Assembly: GCA_023430245.1 (NCBI GenBank) | Contig: JAEZBA010000403.1 | Location: 1-5,513 of the forward strand | Origin: Pseudomonadota bacterium | Lineage (GTDB): Bacteria > Pseudomonadota > Alphaproteobacteria > Rhizobiales > Xanthobacteraceae | DNA: 5,513 bases | Direction of reading: 5' to 3' | Shown: positions 4,395 to 5,513 of the stretch, piece after piece | Layout: every line of letters starts with the position of its first letter | How positions within the stretch are numbered: position 1 is the stretch's first letter | The notes under the pieces: generated by a model | What the model was told of the DNA's origin: nothing | Databases searched by the model: none | The model's input: the letters and a program-made list of their open reading frames with translations, nothing else | Position numbers and translations under genes: made by a program

Positions 4395-5513
4395 ATGGAT
4401 GAAAACAGGACGACCCCGCGTTCAGCCCGTGCCGCACTCGAGCCGGAGCGGCTTGTGACGCCGAAACTGCGCTCGCGCCGCGCCCGTCATCCCATCGTCA
4501 TTGTCGGCAATGCGATCTTCACCTTCGTCCTGCTGCTTGCGGTGGTACTCGGGGCCTTGGCCTACTGGGGCAACCTGCGGTTCCAAGAGCCGGGTCCGCT
4601 GACCGAGGACAAGCTGGTCAACATTCCGCGCGGGGCCGGCATTCGCGACATCGGAGAGATTCTGGCCCGCGAAGGCGTGATCCGCGATCCGTGGATCTTC
4701 GTCGCCGGCGCCGCTGCGATGAAGGCACGCGGTGCCGATCTGAAGTTCGGTGAATATCAGTTCGCCAAGGGCGCGAGCCCGCGCGACGTCGCCGAGACCC
4801 TGGTCGAAGGCAAGGTGGTGCAGCATCAATTCACCGTCGCCGAGGGCCTCACATCGGAGCAGATCGTTGCGCGTCTTCTGGAGAACGACAAGCTGACCGG
4901 CAACATCCGCGAAGTGCCGCGGGAAGGTTCGCTGCTGCCGGACGGCTATCGCTTCACCCGTGGCACCGCGCGCGACGAGATCATCAAGCGCATGCAGGCG
5001 GCCCAGGCGCGCGTGCTCAAGGAGGCCTGGGATCGCCGTGCGTCCGACCTCCCGGTCACCAGCCCCGAACAGCTTTTGGTGCTTGCCTCGATCATCGAGA
5101 AGGAAACCGGAAAGGCGGACGAACGCACCCGCGTCGCGGCGGTCTTCGTCAACCGGCTGAAGAGCAAGATGAAGCTGCAATCCGACCCGACCATCATCTA
5201 CGGTCTGGTCGGTGGCAAGGGATCGCTTGGCCGCGGCATTCTCAAGAGCGAGATCACCCAGCCGACGCCCTACAACACCTATGTGATCGAGGGTCTTCCG
5301 CCGGGACCGATCGCCAATCCCGGACGCGCCTCGATTGAGGCTGCCGCCAACCCGGCGCGGACGCGGGAATTGTTCTTCGTCGCCGACGGCACCGGCGGGC
5401 ACGCCTTTTCGGAAACCTACGACCAGCACCAGAAACACGTCGCAAAATTGCGCGGCATCGAACGGGACGCGCGTGAGGCCGCCGAGGCGGCCGCAAATCC
5501 CGCGGCGCAGGGC
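4395..5513 (+). CDS. mltG: Endolytic murein transglycosylase MltG (YceG family), open at right edge
   Basis: MltG cleaves newly made glycan strands inside the chain and is thought to act as a terminase of peptidoglycan polymerisation at the inner membrane. The 373 codons in the window have no stop. A basic cytoplasmic tail (1-32) leads into one membrane-spanning helix (about 33-58). A LysM-like region (about 70-150) and the YceG catalytic domain follow. The catalytic Glu is probably Glu235 in LASIIEKET (E. coli Glu218). Other family signatures are LQSDPTIIYG (261-270), PYNTY (292-296), GLPPGPIANPG (300-310) and a GGHAFSETYDQH segment near 334-345. An in-frame TAA at 4359-4361 with no start codon before 4395 rules out a longer protein. 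There is no clear ribosome binding site before this ATG; GTG 4455 would keep the membrane helix and is a less likely alternative. The Ala/Glu-rich end suggests that only a short tail is missing. Confidence 0.95.
   Translation, partial: MDENRTTPRSARAALEPERLVTPKLRSRRARHPIVIVGNAIFTFVLLLAVVLGALAYWGNLRFQEPGPLTEDKLVNIPRGAGIRDIGEILAREGVIRDPWIFVAGAAAMKARGADLKFGEYQFAKGASPRDVAETLVEGKVVQHQFTVAEGLTSEQIVARLLENDKLTGNIREVPREGSLLPDGYRFTRGTARDEIIKRMQAAQARVLKEAWDRRASDLPVTSPEQLLVLASIIEKETGKADERTRVAAVFVNRLKSKMKLQSDPTIIYGLVGGKGSLGRGILKSEITQPTPYNTYVIEGLPPGPIANPGRASIEAAANPARTRELFFVADGTGGHAFSETYDQHQKHVAKLRGIERDAREAAEAAANPAAQG

Noticed and set aside
4422..5438. Minus-strand open frame of 338 codons opposite mltG
   Set aside because: It is entirely antisense to MltG, which carries all its family motifs. 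The antisense product has no recognisable motif and no ribosome binding site was seen.

Overview
The window is a GC-rich bacterial housekeeping locus and looks alphaproteobacterial, most likely Nitrobacteraceae/Bradyrhizobiaceae (Bradyrhizobium, Rhodopseudomonas, Nitrobacter and relatives). That placement is an inference. It rests on the gene order rpsF(-) | fabD-fabG-acpP-fabF-mltG(+), on the residue patterns of FabF and MltG compared with remembered homologues, and on the base composition. No mobile element, CRISPR array, tRNA or rRNA is visible.

Layout: positions 1-83 hold the 5' end of rpsF (ribosomal protein S6) on the minus strand. Positions 87-409 are a divergent control region. It carries a good sigma70-type promoter for rpsF, a long (about 196 nt) structured rpsF leader, a weaker candidate promoter for fabD, and two competing hairpins directly before the fabD ribosome binding site. 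Then come fabD (410-1357), fabG (1421-2158), a 282-bp spacer, acpP (2441-2680), fabF (2793-4052), a 342-bp spacer, and mltG from 4395, which runs off the right edge.

Function: the four fab/acp genes form one cytoplasmic type II fatty-acid synthesis unit. FabD loads malonyl onto the phosphopantetheine arm of AcpP. FabF condenses malonyl-AcpP with the growing acyl-AcpP, and FabG reduces the resulting 3-ketoacyl-AcpP with NADPH. MltG is a membrane-anchored lytic transglycosylase that cuts nascent peptidoglycan, so the cluster pairs membrane lipid supply with cell-wall growth. All catalytic residues checked are present and no frameshift or truncation was seen.

I see no undescribed protein system here. 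The parts worth a second look are non-coding. The acpP leader has a candidate promoter, a possible 28-30 codon leader peptide, nested palindromes, and a segment able to pair with the acpP ribosome binding site. The rpsF leader is long and foldable. The hairpin pair before fabD is the third. These pairings were read by eye and have not been tested by folding or comparison.
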